DNA of 6,827 nucleotides from Dehalococcoidia bacterium (lineage in GTDB: Bacteria; Chloroflexota; Dehalococcoidia; SM23-28-2): the NCBI GenBank assembly GCA_022866185.1, contig JALHUG010000193.1:1-6827 (forward strand). Reading direction: 5' to 3'. The position numbers and the translations under genes were made by a program. Position 1 is the stretch's first letter; each line of letters begins with the position of its first letter. The notes beneath the pieces were generated by a model. It had not been told where the DNA came from. It did no database searches and saw only the letters and a list, made by a program, of their open reading frames with translations. This document shows, piece after piece, positions 6,010-6,827 of this stretch.

Positions 6010-6023
6010 GGCCCGGGCGGGCC
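6010..6023 (+). terminator. Short GC hairpin after the VTT gene
   Basis: GGCCC (6010-6014) pairs with GGGCC (6019-6023) around a 4-nt loop, starting 7 nt after the stop codon. The stem is short and there is no U tract, so it is only a possible terminator. Confidence 0.3.
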
Positions 6024-6035
6024 ACACTCCGGATG

Positions 6036-6063
6036 CGCCAGCGAAGCGCCGCGAAGGCTGGCG
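6036..6063 (-). terminator. Hairpin downstream of tRNA-Ser
   Basis: CGCCAGC (6036-6042) pairs with GCTGGCG (6057-6063) around a 14-nt loop. It begins 13 nt past the encoded CCA of the leftward-reading tRNA and could end its transcription or limit 3' trimming. It also sits between two converging transcripts. Confidence 0.35.
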
Positions 6064-6076
6064 AAGATAAAGGCCG

Positions 6077-6169
6077 TGGCGGAGGGAATGGGATTCGAAC
6101 CCATGAGGGAGCTATACACCCCCTACCCGCTTAGCAGGCGGGCGCACTCAGCCACTATGCGATCCCTCC
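6077..6169 (-). tRNA. tRNA-Ser(GCU), CCA encoded
   Basis: Reads AGC and AGU codons. The acceptor arm GGAGGGA (6169-6163) pairs with TCCCTCC (6087-6081), followed by discriminator G (6080) and an encoded CCA (6079-6077). The D-stem is GCA/TGC, and the D-loop contains GTGGCTGAG. The anticodon stem CCCGC/GCGGG encloses loop CTGCTAA with anticodon GCT (6135-6133). The long variable arm typical of class II tRNAs is GGGGG/CTCCC with one G-U pair, and the T-arm is ATGGG-TTCGAAT-CCCAT. It is 93 nt with CCA. All arms are intact, so it should be functional. Confidence 0.97.
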
Positions 6170-6190
6170 ACCCAACCAATCGGCAAGTGT

Positions 6191-6220
6191 ATTGTAGCAC
6201 TGGCCGAAAGGGCCCAGCAA
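6191..6220 (-). promoter_or_regulatory. Promoter of tRNA-Ser
   Basis: TACAAT (6196-6191) with TGC directly upstream, and TTGCTG (6220-6215) at an 18-bp spacer. The -35 box is poor (3/6), but the extended -10 matches the miaB promoter exactly. The predicted start lies about 15 nt before the tRNA 5' end. A small hairpin, GGCC-GAAA-GGCC-like, sits in the spacer region (6202-6214). Confidence 0.6.
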
Positions 6221-6274
6221 GGCGAAGGGGCGCGCGGCGCCTAGAGGAGCCAGCGATGGGTGAGCTCCCTGACC

Positions 6275-6326
6275 CTGCGGGATGAATCCCGCAGCTTCGG
6301 TCCAAGCCGCGGATTTTAATCCGCGG
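6275..6326. repeat. Two-hairpin intergenic repeat after sucD
   Basis: The first palindrome is CTGCGGGATGAATCCCGCAG (6275-6294), a nearly loopless 9-bp arm pair. Twelve bases later comes CCGCGGATTTTAATCCGCGG (6307-6326), 9-bp arms around TT. The right hairpin ends 17 bp downstream of the sucD stop, so it may serve as a terminator or mRNA 3' stabiliser, though without a U tract. Palindromes of this style, reading roughly GCGGATT-AATCCGC, recur between genes in several environmental phyla, so I take it as a dispersed repeat. The rest of 6221-6343 shows no gene. Confidence 0.6.
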
Positions 6327-6343
6327 GGAGACCAGTTCTCCTC

Positions 6344-6827
6344 CTACAGCAGCCGTCGCTCTTTGAGCACGCGCTGGGTTGCGGCGCCGATGTCGGCAGG
6401 GCTGTCGACGATAACGGCGCCGGCGGTGGCCAGCGCTTCCTTCTTGGCCTGGGCGGTGCCACTGGCGCCGGCGATGATCGCCCCGGCGTGGCCCATGCGT
6501 CGCCCTGGCGGGGCGGTCGTTCCGGCCACGAAGGCAATGACCGGCTTGGTCATGGTGGTGGCGATGTAGTCGGCGGCCTCCTGCTCGAAGATGCCGCCGA
6601 TCTCCCCCACAAGCACCACCGCCAGCGTGTCGGAGTCGGCGTCGAACAGGCGCAGGGCCTCCAGGGGCGTGGTGCCGACGATGGGGTCGCCACCGACGCC
6701 GATGCAGGTGCTCTGGCCGATGCCGCGCTCGCCGAGCTGGGCCACCACTTCGTAGAGCAGGGTGCCGCTGCGGGAGATGACCCCCACGCGGCCGGGCGAG
6801 AACATGTCGCTGGGCATGATGCCCACC
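6344..6827 (-). CDS. sucD: Succinyl-CoA synthetase alpha subunit, C-terminal part (cut by right edge)
   Basis: The alpha subunit, with SucC, interconverts succinyl-CoA and succinate plus ATP or GTP in the TCA cycle through a phosphohistidine. About 161 residues are visible of a usual 285-300; the N-terminal CoA-binding Rossmann domain lies beyond position 6827. Numbering from the first visible Gly as residue 2, the motifs are GIMPSDMFSPGRVGVISRSGTL (2-22), the QSTCIGVGGDPIVGT stretch (38-52), VGEIGG with Glu76, the phosphorylated-histidine loop GRRMGHAGAI (His113), and DSPADIG (141-147). Stop is TAG at 6346-6344. A GTG at the very edge (6826-6824) is an internal Val, not the start. The family usually pairs with sucC upstream, which would lie just outside the window. 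A double hairpin follows the gene. Confidence 0.96.
   Translation of the reverse strand, partial: VGIMPSDMFSPGRVGVISRSGTLLYEVVAQLGERGIGQSTCIGVGGDPIVGTTPLEALRLFDADSDTLAVVLVGEIGGIFEQEAADYIATTMTKPVIAFVAGTTAPPGRRMGHAGAIIAGASGTAQAKKEALATAGAVIVDSPADIGAATQRVLKERRLL

Noticed and set aside
6077..6169. tRNA-Ser as an integration (att) site
   Set aside because: No integrase gene and no repeated tRNA 3' end is visible in the window.

Overview
The window looks like chromosomal DNA from a free-living, GC-rich bacterium. Most genes are conserved housekeeping genes: adenine deaminase, hypoxanthine phosphoribosyltransferase, quinolinate synthase, MiaB, a tRNA-Ser and succinyl-CoA synthetase alpha. The dispersed palindromes, including the type whose translation reads HPEPVEG, together with the gene styles suggest a Chloroflexota-like lineage (Dehalococcoidia or relatives). 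This is an inference from recall, not a proof. All the housekeeping genes except a small membrane protein lie on the minus strand.

Layout, left to right. (1) Positions 1-956, minus: a purine-salvage operon, hpt followed by ade. The two genes overlap by 8 nt and have a sigma70-type promoter that places the transcript start only a few bases before the hpt ATG. ade runs off the left edge and carries a palindromic element within its reading frame. (2) Positions 1041-2473: a small accessory island of visibly lower GC. It holds a hicBA-type toxin-antitoxin pair on the minus strand, closed by a perfect 13-bp hairpin. A DUF5343-type gene is divergent on the plus strand, with a near-consensus promoter and a perfect 11-bp inverted repeat placed like an operator. 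(3) Positions 2508-2710: a repeat zone. The last 48 bp of nadA occur twice, 155 bp apart, and an 83-bp element with 13-bp terminal inverted repeats and a 27-bp internal period lies between the copies. (4) Positions 2663-5155, minus: a miaB-nadA operon with its own promoter. (5) Positions 5344-6003, plus: a VTT/DedA-like membrane protein, divergent from miaB. (6) Positions 6077-6169, minus: tRNA-Ser(GCU) with an encoded CCA. (7) Positions 6275-6326: a two-hairpin repeat just downstream of sucD. (8) Positions 6344-6827, minus: the C-terminal half of sucD, cut by the right edge.

How the genes fit together. Ade turns adenine into hypoxanthine and Hpt turns hypoxanthine into IMP, so the first operon is a two-step adenine-to-IMP salvage route. 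NadA (NAD de novo synthesis) and MiaB (tRNA ms2i6A modification) are both [4Fe-4S] enzymes and are co-transcribed. The parts most worth a second look are the island (the HicA-like protein lacks the usual catalytic histidine, and the DUF5343 gene has an operator-like site) and the dispersed palindromes that have entered or rearranged the ends of real genes.
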